Positions 6,372-14,468 of a DNA stretch of 21,053 nucleotides are shown one piece after another. The stretch's first letter is position 1. Each line of letters starts with the position of its first letter. The stretch is from a virus: positions 1 to 21,053 of IMG/VR virus record IMGVR_UViG_3300011116_000241. One strand, 5' to 3'. A model generated the notes under the pieces. It was not told where the DNA came from. It worked only from the letters and a program-made list of their open reading frames with translations, and did no database searches. Both the position numbers and the translations under genes were made by a program.

Positions 6372-6748
6372 TATGCTTCCTCAGTTGTTGGAACCTCTAG
6401 CCATGTCAAATCATCTTCAGACCAGTAATAAACTCCGCCGTCTGTTGGATAAGGTGTTGGCGCTTCCCATTGTGCTGTTTCTTCATTAAGAGTCCATGAA
6501 GCAAATGGTTGTGGCGCAATAAATGCGTCTAAATCTTTATCGTATGTGAATCCAATACCAGCATAGTTCTTGCGAATTGTGGCATTGTAAGAAGTCTGAA
6601 CCCACTTAGTATCTTCGCCAAAAAGTGATTTACAAAAGATTACTCCCTTTGCTTCACTCTCTACGCCGTCAAGGAGTAGTTCAGCATTAGCAACAACAAT
6701 TACCTGCGTTACTACATTGTTCTCATCTAGTTGTGCGAAATGTGCCAT
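6371..6748 (-). CDS. Fibre-region accessory protein of the MAHFAxLD type
   Basis: A 125-residue protein starting MAHFAQLDENNVVTQVIVV, with central KWVQTSYNATIRKNYAGIG and IAPQPFASWTLNE motifs and a Trp/Glu-rich end. I recognise this pattern from many cyanophage and pelagiphage genomes, where it is found near fibre genes and is of unconfirmed role (possibly a virion or hinge component). It sits exactly between glycine-rich copies B and C. AAGGAG precedes the ATG. Its stop overlaps the copy C start. Confidence 0.7.
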   Translation of the reverse strand: MAHFAQLDENNVVTQVIVVANAELLLDGVESEAKGVIFCKSLFGEDTKWVQTSYNATIRKNYAGIGFTYDKDLDAFIAPQPFASWTLNEETAQWEAPTPYPTDGGVYYWSEDDLTWLEVPTTEEA

Positions 6749-6765
6749 ATTGTTTTTCTCCTTAT

Positions 6766-7677
6766 TTAGTAGGTAATACTACCTGAACCTGTGAATGTGT
6801 AAATTGTGTATCCGCCTGATGTTGTTACAGTAGGGCTTCCTGTTGTAGCAGTTGCCGCAACAAGTGCGCGCAAAATTACTACGCCTGAACCACCTGCACC
6901 TGCGGCTCTTTTATTACCGCTTGTATCAGCAGCACCTCCACCGCCACCGCCACCAGTATTTGCAGTTCCACTATTAGCCGCGGTGCTTCCATTTGCGCCT
7001 ATTCCGCCGCCACCAGTTCCAGCCGCGCCAGCCGTATTTCTGCCGCCACCACCGCCACCACCTGCGCGATTTACTGATGACCCTGTAATGTTGGAACTTA
7101 AACCAGCACCTCCAGCGCCTCCTTGATTATCTATTGGAACATTTCCTCCAACAGCAGAGGCACCGCCACCACCGCCACCACCGTTTCCATATTGACTATT
7201 TCCGCCAGCACTTCCTTGATTTGCCGTTCCTGCTCCGCCATTCAAAGTGCCACCAGAAGAAGAACCAGCGCCGCCACCAGAACCGCCTGCATTTCCTTCT
7301 TCTAATCTTCTAACGCCAGCACCGCCGCCAATTGAAGTTTTAGTTGAAAAAACACTATTACTTCCATTGCTACCACTAACATCGTTTGCGCCAGCGGCAC
7401 CACCAGCGCCAACTGTAACTGTATAATTTGTGCCTAAAATTAAAGTCAAAATTGTTTCAGCCGAACTATTAGCGCCTGAAGTTCCAGCAGAAGTTCTATA
7501 ACCACCTGCGCCACCGCCGCCAAGACCATCAACTGGCGTTCCTAAACCTGATGCGCCTCCTCCACCACCACCACCTGCAATAACTAAAAAATCAACATTA
7601 ACAGTTGGGTTATAAAACGGATTACCAACCAACATATTGTCGCGTATTAAACCTGTTTTAGTGCTAGATACTGTCAT
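6766..7677 (-). CDS. Glycine-rich tail adhesin/fibre, copy B
   Basis: A 303-residue paralogue of the proteins at 5511-6371 and 7677-8567. The N-terminus has NMLVGNPFYNPTV then DFLVIAGGGGGGG; the body has many Gly6-8 runs separated by motifs such as NYTVTVGAGG and SNSVFSTKT; the C-terminus has GGSGVVIL followed by TGSPTVTTSGGYTIYTF. It most resembles copy C. It is likely part of a fibre tip or adhesin on the virion. It is translationally coupled to copy A by TAATG. Repeated GGN codons make the DNA low in complexity, so recombination between copies is likely. Confidence 0.8.
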   Translation of the reverse strand: MTVSSTKTGLIRDNMLVGNPFYNPTVNVDFLVIAGGGGGGGASGLGTPVDGLGGGGAGGYRTSAGTSGANSSAETILTLILGTNYTVTVGAGGAAGANDVSGSNGSNSVFSTKTSIGGGAGVRRLEEGNAGGSGGGAGSSSGGTLNGGAGTANQGSAGGNSQYGNGGGGGGGASAVGGNVPIDNQGGAGGAGLSSNITGSSVNRAGGGGGGGRNTAGAAGTGGGGIGANGSTAANSGTANTGGGGGGGAADTSGNKRAAGAGGSGVVILRALVAATATTGSPTVTTSGGYTIYTFTGSGSITY

Positions 7678-8567
7678 TAGATATACCTCACAATTACAAT
7701 ACCTGAGCCGCCGTTACCTGAAGTTCCTGAAACTCCACCACCTACACCGCCACCTGCGGCTCCGCCACCACCGCCTGTATTTGCAGTTCCCGCAGTTCCG
7801 TTAGTGCCATTAGTAGAAGTTCCACCAGCACCTCCACCGCCATTACCACCAGCACCGCCGTTTATATTTCCACTTGCGTGTCCAGCACCGCCACCGCCAC
7901 CGCCATAAAAAGTTGCGGTTCCTGAAATTGATGTTTCAACTCCAACACCACCAGCGGAACCCGCAGTTGTGCCAGTTATTCTTCCACCTGCGCCACCACC
8001 ACCAGCGCCACCACCACCACTTACATCTGCACCAGCGTAGCCTTGATTTGCTGTTCCAGCCGCACCATTTTGTAAATTACCATCGGAAGAACCACCACCA
8101 CCAGAGCCACCAGTATTAGGTGCTTGTTGGCGATTTGCTCCACCACCTGCACCACCAGCGGTAGATGTTATGGTAGAAAATACAGAATTACTACCATTGT
8201 TACCTTTTTGGTCACCGCTAATACCTGCGCCACCAGCGCCTATTGTTACTGTGTAACCAGTTGAAGCAGTTACGGATAATGCTGATTCTAATGAACCACC
8301 GCCACCTGTTGCTCCAACAGTGCAACGCAAACCACCAGCACCGCCACCACCGCCGTTATTTGCTCCGCCGCTTGCACCACCTGCCACTACAAGATAATCA
8401 ACAGTAAGATTTTGAGTAGGCGTAAAGGTTCCTGATGATGTAAAAGTATGTATCCAATACCCACCAACATTGGTAATTGTTCCACCCGTGGCTTTTGGAC
8501 CATAAGCAGTATTACCTACAAGCATAGAAATACTACGCGTGCCGTTTTTGATGGATTTAATAGCCAT
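7677..8567 (-). CDS. Glycine-rich tail adhesin/fibre, copy A
   Basis: A 296-residue protein with the common SMLVGNTAY start. Here the beta element (TGGTITNVGGYWIHTFTSSG) comes right after the N-terminus, before DYLVVAGG and the polyglycine body, and the protein ends at GGSGIVIVRYI. In copies B and C the same element is at the C-terminus, so the domain order differs. Likely role: virion adhesin or fibre. No Shine-Dalgarno is seen before the ATG, which follows the previous stop by 5 nt, suggesting reinitiation. Confidence 0.8.
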   Translation of the reverse strand: MAIKSIKNGTRSISMLVGNTAYGPKATGGTITNVGGYWIHTFTSSGTFTPTQNLTVDYLVVAGGASGGANNGGGGGAGGLRCTVGATGGGGSLESALSVTASTGYTVTIGAGGAGISGDQKGNNGSNSVFSTITSTAGGAGGGANRQQAPNTGGSGGGGSSDGNLQNGAAGTANQGYAGADVSGGGGAGGGGAGGRITGTTAGSAGGVGVETSISGTATFYGGGGGGAGHASGNINGGAGGNGGGGAGGTSTNGTNGTAGTANTGGGGGAAGGGVGGGVSGTSGNGGSGIVIVRYI

Positions 8568-8572
8568 TTTGT

Positions 8573-8902
8573 TTAGGAGATTTGGCTTCCGTATGCGCTG
8601 AATGTTAAGTTAGCAGTTGAAGCATTTACAGTAATTACATCTGCGGCATCTAGTGTTACACCAATAGTTAATACGGTGCTATCAGAAGCGCCAACAGTTA
8701 TGTTTTTAGCAATGTAGTGTTCGTTTGCTAATGTCGCTCCATTTGGGCGAATTGCAATATCAAAAGTTGCGCTAGCAGAATCGCGGTTAGCAATAATGAT
8801 GCTAGATACAACTGCTTCTGTGGCAGAAGGAACTGTATAAAGAGTTGTTGCGGTTGTTGCGGCTGGTGCGGATTGCCCCAGCACTTTGTAGTTTGTTGGC
8901 AT
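8573..8902 (-). CDS. Small beta-rich virion protein (hypothetical)
   Basis: A 109-residue protein: MPTNYKVLGQSAPAATTATTLYTVP, then an all-beta body (VVSSIIIANRDSASATFDIAI, the DAADVITVNASTANLTFSAYG end). Similar short proteins beginning with KVLGQSAP and TxxTxLYTVP are common in aquatic phages near tail fibre genes, with no fixed role. A fibre-associated or minor structural function is likely. It is followed within 5 nt by glycine-rich copy A. Confidence 0.65.
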   Translation of the reverse strand: MPTNYKVLGQSAPAATTATTLYTVPSATEAVVSSIIIANRDSASATFDIAIRPNGATLANEHYIAKNITVGASDSTVLTIGVTLDAADVITVNASTANLTFSAYGSQIS

Positions 8903-8905
8903 TGT

Positions 8906-9619
8906 TTATGCTCCCATCAAGAGAAATACGGTTGGTGTTGGGTCGCTTGCGGCAACCCCTGACGATGCTGATGTAATTCTACCTTGCGCATCAACAGTAA
9001 TGTCGGCAGTAGTATATGTGCCAGCCGTTACGGCAGTATTCGCAAGATTAAGTGTTACCGCACCGCTAGAACCCCCACCTGATAATCCAGTTCCAGCAGT
9101 TACAGATGTTATATCTCCAACTGGTAGATTTGTGGTTACTTCTGTGCGTGTGTCGGTAATATTGCCTGAGTTAATTTGTGTAACTGCCGCGCCTACTAAA
9201 ACAGTTGCTAAAGAAATTGAGTTTGCGGGCGTTGCAGGTGCGCTTGGAGAACCTGCGGGAGTTCCTGCTACTACTTGAAAAATAACATCATTAAATGCGC
9301 CTGTGTAATAAGCATCTCGGACAGTTGCCACAATTCGGTCAATGCGTGGATTTGTAGGGTTTGCGGCAGTAATTGTTAAAGTGTCTTGCGCATCATTGTA
9401 AATTGTATATACACCCATATTGCTTTGAGTTGTTCCAACTATTGCCGCCCAACCAGTAGCGACACGCACCGACATAGCGGCAGGAGAACTTGCGCTTACG
9501 GCAAGAGAAGTTGAACCAATAATTCCTGTTGTCGCATAAAGTGCTTGAACCGATAAGCGGTCATTTTCGGCAGGGTGTGAACCATTTTGTAACCAAGAGG
9601 GCGGTGTCCGTAGTGCCAT
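8906..9619 (-). CDS. Minor tail protein with fibre-like C-terminus
   Basis: A 237-residue protein. Residues 1-130 (TPPSWLQNGSHPAENDRLSV, then NPRIDRIVATVRDAYYTG) match the N-terminal platform found in actinophage minor tail proteins following the distal tail protein. From about residue 170 the fibre motifs GDITSVTAGTGLSGGGSSG and ITVDAQGRITSASSG appear, as in trimeric tail-fibre shaft repeats. It therefore looks like an attachment module fused to a short shaft. It lies between the distal tail protein and the small beta-rich protein, as expected for a baseplate-to-fibre connector. Confidence 0.7.
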   Translation of the reverse strand: MALRTPPSWLQNGSHPAENDRLSVQALYATTGIIGSTSLAVSASSPAAMSVRVATGWAAIVGTTQSNMGVYTIYNDAQDTLTITAANPTNPRIDRIVATVRDAYYTGAFNDVIFQVVAGTPAGSPSAPATPANSISLATVLVGAAVTQINSGNITDTRTEVTTNLPVGDITSVTAGTGLSGGGSSGAVTLNLANTAVTAGTYTTADITVDAQGRITSASSGVAASDPTPTVFLLMGA

Positions 9620-9627
9620 TTATGCTC

Positions 9628-10482
9628 CTAAATGTAAGCCGAGTGCCATACTACACTAGCCTGAGTAGTTCCAAAAAGCGTTCCCGTTCCGACAAAATAA
9701 AACTGATTATTGCCGGGTTGAGCAGAAAACCAATCGCCAGAAATTAGTAAATTCCGAGCAGGTTGTCCATTCAATGTGATAAGTTTATTATATAAATCCA
9801 CAACAAGAGCATCTGAACTAGAAAATGTCCCGACTAAATTTAGAGCCTTATTTTGTGTTTGATTTCCCACAGTTGGGTTTGTTATAGGCCCTGTTATGGT
9901 AATTGTGGGATAAGTATCTGCCCACCCGTTATTTGTAATGGTTGTTGTAATGGTTGCTGAACCGCCACCATAAGTCAAATTATATACGCGGTTATAAATA
10001 CGCCCTGTGGGTGTGCTATAAGCCATTGTGGCGGTCTGTTGATTACTATTGTAATAGCGTGGGTCTGGCGCAAATAATTCTAATTGTGATGTAATTTGTC
10101 CGTAAGTGTAATCAGGTGTAATAGTTGTTGTTAATCCGCGCACACGCACATCTATATATTGGTCGCCAGTAGCGGTAGGTAATTTGAAATATAACGGAGT
10201 TGTGCCACTTGATTGCGGTAATAATACACTTTGTAATGTTTCATAATTTACTTGCGCCGAATTAGTGCCATCTCCATAAGTCTGAATAATCATAGATAAA
10301 TAGCGACCACCAAGAAAATCGCGACCTGTAAACATACCATCATTAAATCCGCGATTATCGTCTTGATTACGAATTTGTGGCAAACTTTCCAAACCATCCA
10401 CAGATAAAATTTGATATGGCGAACCTACACCGCCAAATATTTGTCCGTTAAATGAAAATGAATAAACAGTTGTAAGTGTCAT
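9628..10482 (-). CDS. Distal tail protein (Dit-like)
   Basis: A 284-residue protein placed directly after the tape measure, the usual position of Dit. The N-terminal half (SVDGLESLPQIRNQDDNRG, then GRDFLGGRYLSMIIQTYGDG and a VNYETLQSVLLPQ helix) fits the Dit N-terminal ring domain. PDYTYGQITSQLELFAPDPRYY is highly typical of this family in actinophages. The C-terminal half is a beta domain of the carbohydrate-binding-like kind. It forms the ring joining tail tube to tip. It overlaps the tape-measure stop (ATGA). Confidence 0.8.
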   Translation of the reverse strand: MTLTTVYSFSFNGQIFGGVGSPYQILSVDGLESLPQIRNQDDNRGFNDGMFTGRDFLGGRYLSMIIQTYGDGTNSAQVNYETLQSVLLPQSSGTTPLYFKLPTATGDQYIDVRVRGLTTTITPDYTYGQITSQLELFAPDPRYYNSNQQTATMAYSTPTGRIYNRVYNLTYGGGSATITTTITNNGWADTYPTITITGPITNPTVGNQTQNKALNLVGTFSSSDALVVDLYNKLITLNGQPARNLLISGDWFSAQPGNNQFYFVGTGTLFGTTQASVVWHSAYI

Positions 10483-13463
10483 CGCGCTCTCATAGCCGCC
10501 GTGTGCATAGCAGAATAAACTTGATTTGTAGTTTCAACAGTAGAACCATATTTGATGGCATTTAACATTTGTGTTTTAACTTGAATTGGGTCCACATAAT
10601 CGGTATTAAAAGTCTGATTAATGGTCAATCCTGCCATAGATTTTTCTTCACCAGCACGGAATGATGCCACGCTTCCATCTGCTGGAACGGCACGGGTTGT
10701 TGTTGCCGTTGTGCTAGTGGTTTTTGAGGTAACTCCCGAAGGGGATGTTGTAATCGTAGTTGTGCCTTTAGCGCTACTAGAAGCGGAAGATGCCGCACTA
10801 GCGGCAGCCGTTTGTGCGCTCGCTATAGCCGCTCTTAATGCCGCAATAGCCGCCATAGTAGAAGCAATAGCGCCTTTAATTTTGCCAAGTTTTTCATCAA
10901 ATTCTTTAGCAATTTCATCAAGAGTTTCAGATAATTCTTTCCGCGCTTGGTCTGTTGCTTCTGCTAAATCTTTAGCCGCTTCCATTAAAGCATTATTCAA
11001 ATCTTTATTGGCTTCTGCTAAAGTATCGTTTAATTGCTTATTTATTTCAGCCGTGCTTTCAACAAATTCTTTATTTATTTCGGCTAATGTGGCAATTAAA
11101 TCGGCTTCTGCGGATGCTAACGCTTCATCACGGGTGCGTTCGGCATCTGCCATTTGTTCCGTAAATTCTTTGTTAATTTCAACTTGTGCCGCCGAATATT
11201 CTTGCGCTTGTTCCGCTAAAAATATTGTTAAATCTTTTTCTGCTTCACGATAAGCCTTATTTAATTCATCTGTGGCAAGATTTGCGCCTTTGTTCATCGC
11301 AGTTGCTAATTGGTCCAAACCTGTATTGGTTTGTCTTTCCATTGAAACAAAAGTATTTTGAAGTTCGCGGATAGTTTCGGGAGTTGCTTTTAATATGCTA
11401 TCGGCTAATTCATTACCAACTTCTGGTCCTGCTGATGTAACTTGTTCTATAAATGTCTGGCTAAACCCTAAACCAGCCAATTGAGAAGCGTTTTCTGCTA
11501 ATCTACGCGCGCCATCTAATTTATTTTTTAATGCACTAAGCAATTCATCGGCAGTTCTTTTACCCGCGTCTGCCAAACCTTTGAACAATTCTGTAACGCT
11601 AAAGGAAGTGCCACTCTTATAAGCATCTCTCAAACGATTAACGGATTGTTCAACGATGGTTTGTAACTTTTCCGCATTGGCTTTATATATAGATTGAACT
11701 TTATTAGCGTTATCTTTTTCTAGTTTAGCCAAATCTTCTGCGCGTTTAGCGTTTAATTTGCCCATAATATTATTAAAGGCAGTTTGTGCTTCTATTCTTT
11801 TTTTGCGCGCATTTTCTTCTGCTTTGAAAATAGATTCATCCCGTTTGCGTTCGGCTTTTAATATATCTTCCGAGTGTTTGGTTCGTGCTGCTAATTGTGT
11901 TTCACGATATTTTTCGTGCGCCTTAGCAACTGATTCATCGTGTTGTTTTTGCGCTTTGGCTATTGTTTCGTTATATTTCTTTTGAGCAGACTCAACTTTT
12001 CCGTTTAAGTCTTTTACAATTTTTAGATATTCGGCATTTTTCTTTTCTAACGCCGCTTTTTCTTTAGGGTCTAACCCACCACCTTTTTTGCCTTTACCGC
12101 CTTTGCCATCTAATTCTGGTATTTCAATACCTTTACCACCGCCAAATTTTATTGGCTTATTTAATTTATCAAGATTAGCGGCAAGTTCTTTAGCCTTTTT
12201 AGATGCGCTATCAGCAAAATCTGATACTCCATCTAACCCTTTATTTATCAAATCAAGTCCTGATTTGGCATATTTGCCAACACCGGGCAATTTAGATAAA
12301 GCGGTAAGTAAAAGTCTTAATGGCGTTGAAACTATTTTTAAGATTGCTTCATAAACTTTTCCGACAATTGGGATAATAGAAGCAAATGCCGTCAATGCGG
12401 CTTTTGCCATAGTGATTACTATTTTACGGAACGCCTCAGATTTGTTCCAAAGCATTACAAACCCGCCAATAAGCAAAGTAACGGCAGTAAATATTAAACC
12501 AATTGGATTGGCTTTCATAGCGGCATTTAATGCCAATTGATTGCCAGTTAATAATGCGGTTGCTATTTTTTGAGCCGTTAGTAACCCTGTTTGGATTTTT
12601 GTTAAAGCAATACTAACTTTTACTCCAACATTATAAGCGGCTAATGCCACAGTAATCGTTACAACAACGCCAGCAAGAATTTTGAATACTTCGGAATTAC
12701 GCTTAACAAATTCTATTGCTGAATTTATGCGTTCTAATAATGTTTTTAACATTGGCAATAAAGATGCGCCTAAAGTTTCCGCAGTATTTGAAAATTGTTC
12801 TTTTACTATTTGTAATTGAACTGCAAAAGTTTTGGTTGCGTTTTCTGCCTGACTTCCAATTCTGTCGTTCAATTCTTTGAACGCTTTATCTATGGCTTCT
12901 GCTTTTGGTAATGTAGTATCCAAAGCAATACCAGCATCTTTGAACGCTTTGGCATTACCCGTGCTGGCTTTAGCCAATATACTTGATGCTTCTGCTAACC
13001 CTATATTTTTGGTTCTTGCTAAATCTGCTGATAACGCTAATAATGATTGTGATTTATCCAAATCACCAGTAACGCGTAACAAAATTTCCAAACCTGCGGC
13101 GGCGGCATCATCAGCAAAACCTAATTGGATATAACTTTCTGCCAGTTTAGATACTTCTTCTCTATTTTTAGCACTATTAACACCAACTGCCGCCATAGTT
13201 GCGCCAAGTTTTGTCATAATGACTTCGGCTTCCATTGCTTCTTTTATGCCAATGGCAGCAAAACCAGCAAATGCCACACCCATTCCAATTAACGCACCTG
13301 TTGCCAATTTGGATGCTTTTTCCATTTTGGAAATTTCGTTACCCGCTTTATCGGCTTGTTTTTCCATCTTATCTAGTTCGCCATTAACCTGCTTAAATTC
13401 AGCAATAGCCTTATCTGCTAAGGCTTTAATCTCAATAATGGCAGGTGGTAAAAAATTAGCCAT
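10479..13463 (-). CDS. Tape measure protein
   Basis: A 994-residue protein, the longest in the window. The N-terminal third is a helical tape-measure domain (KQVNGELDKMEKQADKAG, then a hydrophobic stretch at about residues 52-73). A second hydrophobic region covers about residues 262-390. A Gly/Lys linker (440-465) leads to coiled-coil segments with 11-residue periodicity at about 493-600 and 750-863, a Thr/Ser-rich stretch (890-925), and the end INQTFNTDYVDPIQVKTQ. By the usual rule of about 0.15 nm per residue the tail would be near 150 nm. It lies after the chaperone genes, with an HK97 gp10-like gene in between. The start overlaps that gene's stop (TAATG). Confidence 0.9.
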   Translation of the reverse strand: MANFLPPAIIEIKALADKAIAEFKQVNGELDKMEKQADKAGNEISKMEKASKLATGALIGMGVAFAGFAAIGIKEAMEAEVIMTKLGATMAAVGVNSAKNREEVSKLAESYIQLGFADDAAAAGLEILLRVTGDLDKSQSLLALSADLARTKNIGLAEASSILAKASTGNAKAFKDAGIALDTTLPKAEAIDKAFKELNDRIGSQAENATKTFAVQLQIVKEQFSNTAETLGASLLPMLKTLLERINSAIEFVKRNSEVFKILAGVVVTITVALAAYNVGVKVSIALTKIQTGLLTAQKIATALLTGNQLALNAAMKANPIGLIFTAVTLLIGGFVMLWNKSEAFRKIVITMAKAALTAFASIIPIVGKVYEAILKIVSTPLRLLLTALSKLPGVGKYAKSGLDLINKGLDGVSDFADSASKKAKELAANLDKLNKPIKFGGGKGIEIPELDGKGGKGKKGGGLDPKEKAALEKKNAEYLKIVKDLNGKVESAQKKYNETIAKAQKQHDESVAKAHEKYRETQLAARTKHSEDILKAERKRDESIFKAEENARKKRIEAQTAFNNIMGKLNAKRAEDLAKLEKDNANKVQSIYKANAEKLQTIVEQSVNRLRDAYKSGTSFSVTELFKGLADAGKRTADELLSALKNKLDGARRLAENASQLAGLGFSQTFIEQVTSAGPEVGNELADSILKATPETIRELQNTFVSMERQTNTGLDQLATAMNKGANLATDELNKAYREAEKDLTIFLAEQAQEYSAAQVEINKEFTEQMADAERTRDEALASAEADLIATLAEINKEFVESTAEINKQLNDTLAEANKDLNNALMEAAKDLAEATDQARKELSETLDEIAKEFDEKLGKIKGAIASTMAAIAALRAAIASAQTAAASAASSASSSAKGTTTITTSPSGVTSKTTSTTATTTRAVPADGSVASFRAGEEKSMAGLTINQTFNTDYVDPIQVKTQMLNAIKYGSTVETTNQVYSAMHTAAMRAR
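10875..11216 (-). repeat. 11-residue coiled-coil repeats in the tape measure, block 2
   Basis: Residues about 750-863 show the same period: AEINKEFVEST, AEINKQLNDTL, AEANKDLNNAL, MEAAKDLAEAT, DQARKELSETL, DEIAKEFDEKL. It is more acidic than block 1, so the two blocks may pair. Confidence 0.75.
11664..11987 (-). repeat. 11-residue coiled-coil repeats in the tape measure, block 1
   Basis: Residues about 493-600 divide into units such as AQKKYNETIAK, AQKQHDESVAK, AHEKYRETQLA, ARTKHSEDILK and AERKRDESIFK. Each is 11 residues with Ala at the start and a hydrophobic residue near the end (hendecad pattern). Confidence 0.7.
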
Positions 13464-13894
13464 TATCTATTACCTACCGATAGGTGTTTTTTAACAATAC
13501 GCGGAGCAATCAAACGGAACTTTTGAAAGGCAGGGCGCATATAAGGAAATCCTTTCACGGCACTTGTTCCTCTCCACGAATTAGGAGAAAATTCTCCACC
13601 TAATTCTACCGCTCTGCCGTAGATTATTGTTGGCCCTACTATTGCTTCATACTTGGCAAAACCTGTTTGGCGTTTTTCGCCTCTAATGCTACGGCGTAAA
13701 TTGCCTGTTCTATTCATAGGTGGCGCACCTGCCGTTGCTTTTTGTCCAACAGGTCGCCGACCTTTAATTTCTTCTTTAGATAACTGAATAAGGGTAACCA
13801 TCATTTCATCTCGCGCATTTTCAGCGCCTTTAGCAACCGAGCCAGCGTATTTGGTAACCGCTTCTCTAACTTGCTTAAGATTTGATGTTATCAC
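13463..13894 (-). CDS. HK97 gp10-like head-tail/tail completion protein
   Basis: A 143-residue protein from GTG 13892-13894, chosen because AAAAGGG (13901-13907) lies 6 nt upstream; the longer TTG start (13939) lacks a ribosome site and lies within the chaperone extension. A helical N-terminus, then NRTGNLRRSI (basic), ELGGEF and GFPYMRPAF segments, follow the HK97 gp10 pattern of proteins bridging head and tail. The gene is unusually placed between chaperones and tape measure instead of beside the tail terminator. It overlaps the frameshifted chaperone's end by 20 nt. Confidence 0.7.
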   Translation of the reverse strand: MITSNLKQVREAVTKYAGSVAKGAENARDEMMVTLIQLSKEEIKGRRPVGQKATAGAPPMNRTGNLRRSIRGEKRQTGFAKYEAIVGPTIIYGRAVELGGEFSPNSWRGTSAVKGFPYMRPAFQKFRLIAPRIVKKHLSVGNR

Positions 13895-14428
13895 TTTCCA
13901 CCCTTTTAACAGTTGCCGATATGGATAAAAGCCAATCAATCAAATAAGCAGGTTGCTCATCTGTTTCATTTGGCGTCCAGCCAAATTCTTTAGCACACAA
14001 ATAATAAACCCACTCATCATCTGGATACTCAAAGGCTTCGTGGCGTTCGCCACCTTCAAGTAGCCATTTTAACCTTTGGAGTCGCCGAAAGGGCTATCTG
14101 CATCCTTTTCAGTTTCAGGCGTTTCTGCCAATGAAGGGAAAATTGCCTTTTGAAACTCTTTGCTCAATTCTGTTAGATGGTCATAATCGGCAATATGTAA
14201 TTCATCCAAAGATGAAATACGCACCGAAGGAATTGGTAAATCTAATTCCCAATTTTCCACCATAATTGCCAATATGCCATCTGTTAATGAAAGTGCCGTC
14301 ATAATGCCTTCATTAACGCCTTGTGTATTAGCATAAATCTTTTTGCGGTCTTTATGCTTTAACTCTTTAGGGTCGCGTAATGTAACTTTTGCTCCACTAA
14401 TTGGTAGTTTTGTTTCTTTTGTAGCCAT
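13875..14428 (-). CDS. Tail assembly chaperone, -1 frameshift product
   Basis: The fusion uses residues 1-114 of the short chaperone, slips at CCCTTTC (14087-14093), then continues in the -1 frame to TAA at 13875-13877, adding 70 residues (about 184 in all). The added frame reads without interruption and contains WLLEGGERHEAFEY, WVYYLCAKEFGW and QPAYLIDWLLSI, an Arg/Trp-rich helical sequence like the second chaperone (gpGT-type) of siphophages. A stop in the -1 frame just upstream of the heptamer (at the gat agc codons) means the shift must occur between that point and the zero-frame TAA, which includes the heptamer. The product would bind the tape measure during tail assembly at a low ratio to the short form. 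Confidence 0.8.
14027..14081 (-). promoter_or_regulatory. Predicted stimulatory RNA structure for the frameshift
   Basis: Beginning 8 nt after the heptamer, CAAAGG (14073-14078) can pair with CCTTTG (14030-14035); allowing one bulged C, ACT/AGT adds 3 bp. The enclosed sequence contains a further perfect hairpin, GTGGC-GAAC-GCCAC (14040-14053). The spacing fits known -1 frameshift elements. The pairing is read from sequence; no energy was calculated. Confidence 0.55.
14069..14428 (-). CDS. Tail assembly chaperone, short form
   Basis: A 119-residue acidic, helical protein (ISGAKVTLRDPKELKHKDRK, then ELHIADYDHLTELSKEFQ) located between the tail tube and tape measure genes, the classical place for the gpG-type chaperone. 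It stops at TAA 14069-14071 soon after the CCCTTTC heptamer. GGAAGGA lies 6 nt before ATG 14426-14428. It is expected to be made in excess over the frameshifted form and is not part of the mature virion in known relatives. Confidence 0.85.
   Translation of the reverse strand: MATKETKLPISGAKVTLRDPKELKHKDRKKIYANTQGVNEGIMTALSLTDGILAIMVENWELDLPIPSVRISSLDELHIADYDHLTELSKEFQKAIFPSLAETPETEKDADSPFGDSKG
14087..14093 (-). promoter_or_regulatory. Slippery heptamer C CCT TTC for -1 frameshifting
   Basis: On the minus strand the zero-frame codons AGC CCT TTC give the canonical X XXY YYZ heptamer CCCTTTC. It is the only such heptamer between the upstream -1-frame stop and the zero-frame stop. CCT and TTC can re-pair in the -1 frame as CCC and TTT. 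Confidence 0.8.
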
Positions 14429-14468
14429 TGTATTCCTTCCGTTTGTGCCTTCCGTATTTTAATTATAG

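Noticed and set aside
6806-7126. Pro/Ala-rich plus-strand ORF opposite the glycine-rich gene
   Set aside because: Antisense shadow of Gly codons (GGN read as NCC).
5640-8400. CCACCG-type repeats resembling a microsatellite or CRISPR-like array
   Set aside because: They are the codons of polyglycine runs in three coding genes; there is no fixed repeat-spacer length.
10621-11253. 210-aa plus-strand ORF opposite the tape measure
   Set aside because: Mirror of the helical repeat codons; Ala/Ser/Leu-rich with no ribosome site or domain.
13895-13939. TTG start giving a longer HK97 gp10-like protein
   Set aside because: No ribosome site, and the region is already read as the chaperone extension in another frame.
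14462-14467. TATAAT on the minus strand as a -10 promoter box before the chaperone gene
   Set aside because: No -35-like hexamer at 16-18 nt upstream; the upstream DNA is the hairpin. A promoter cannot be supported.
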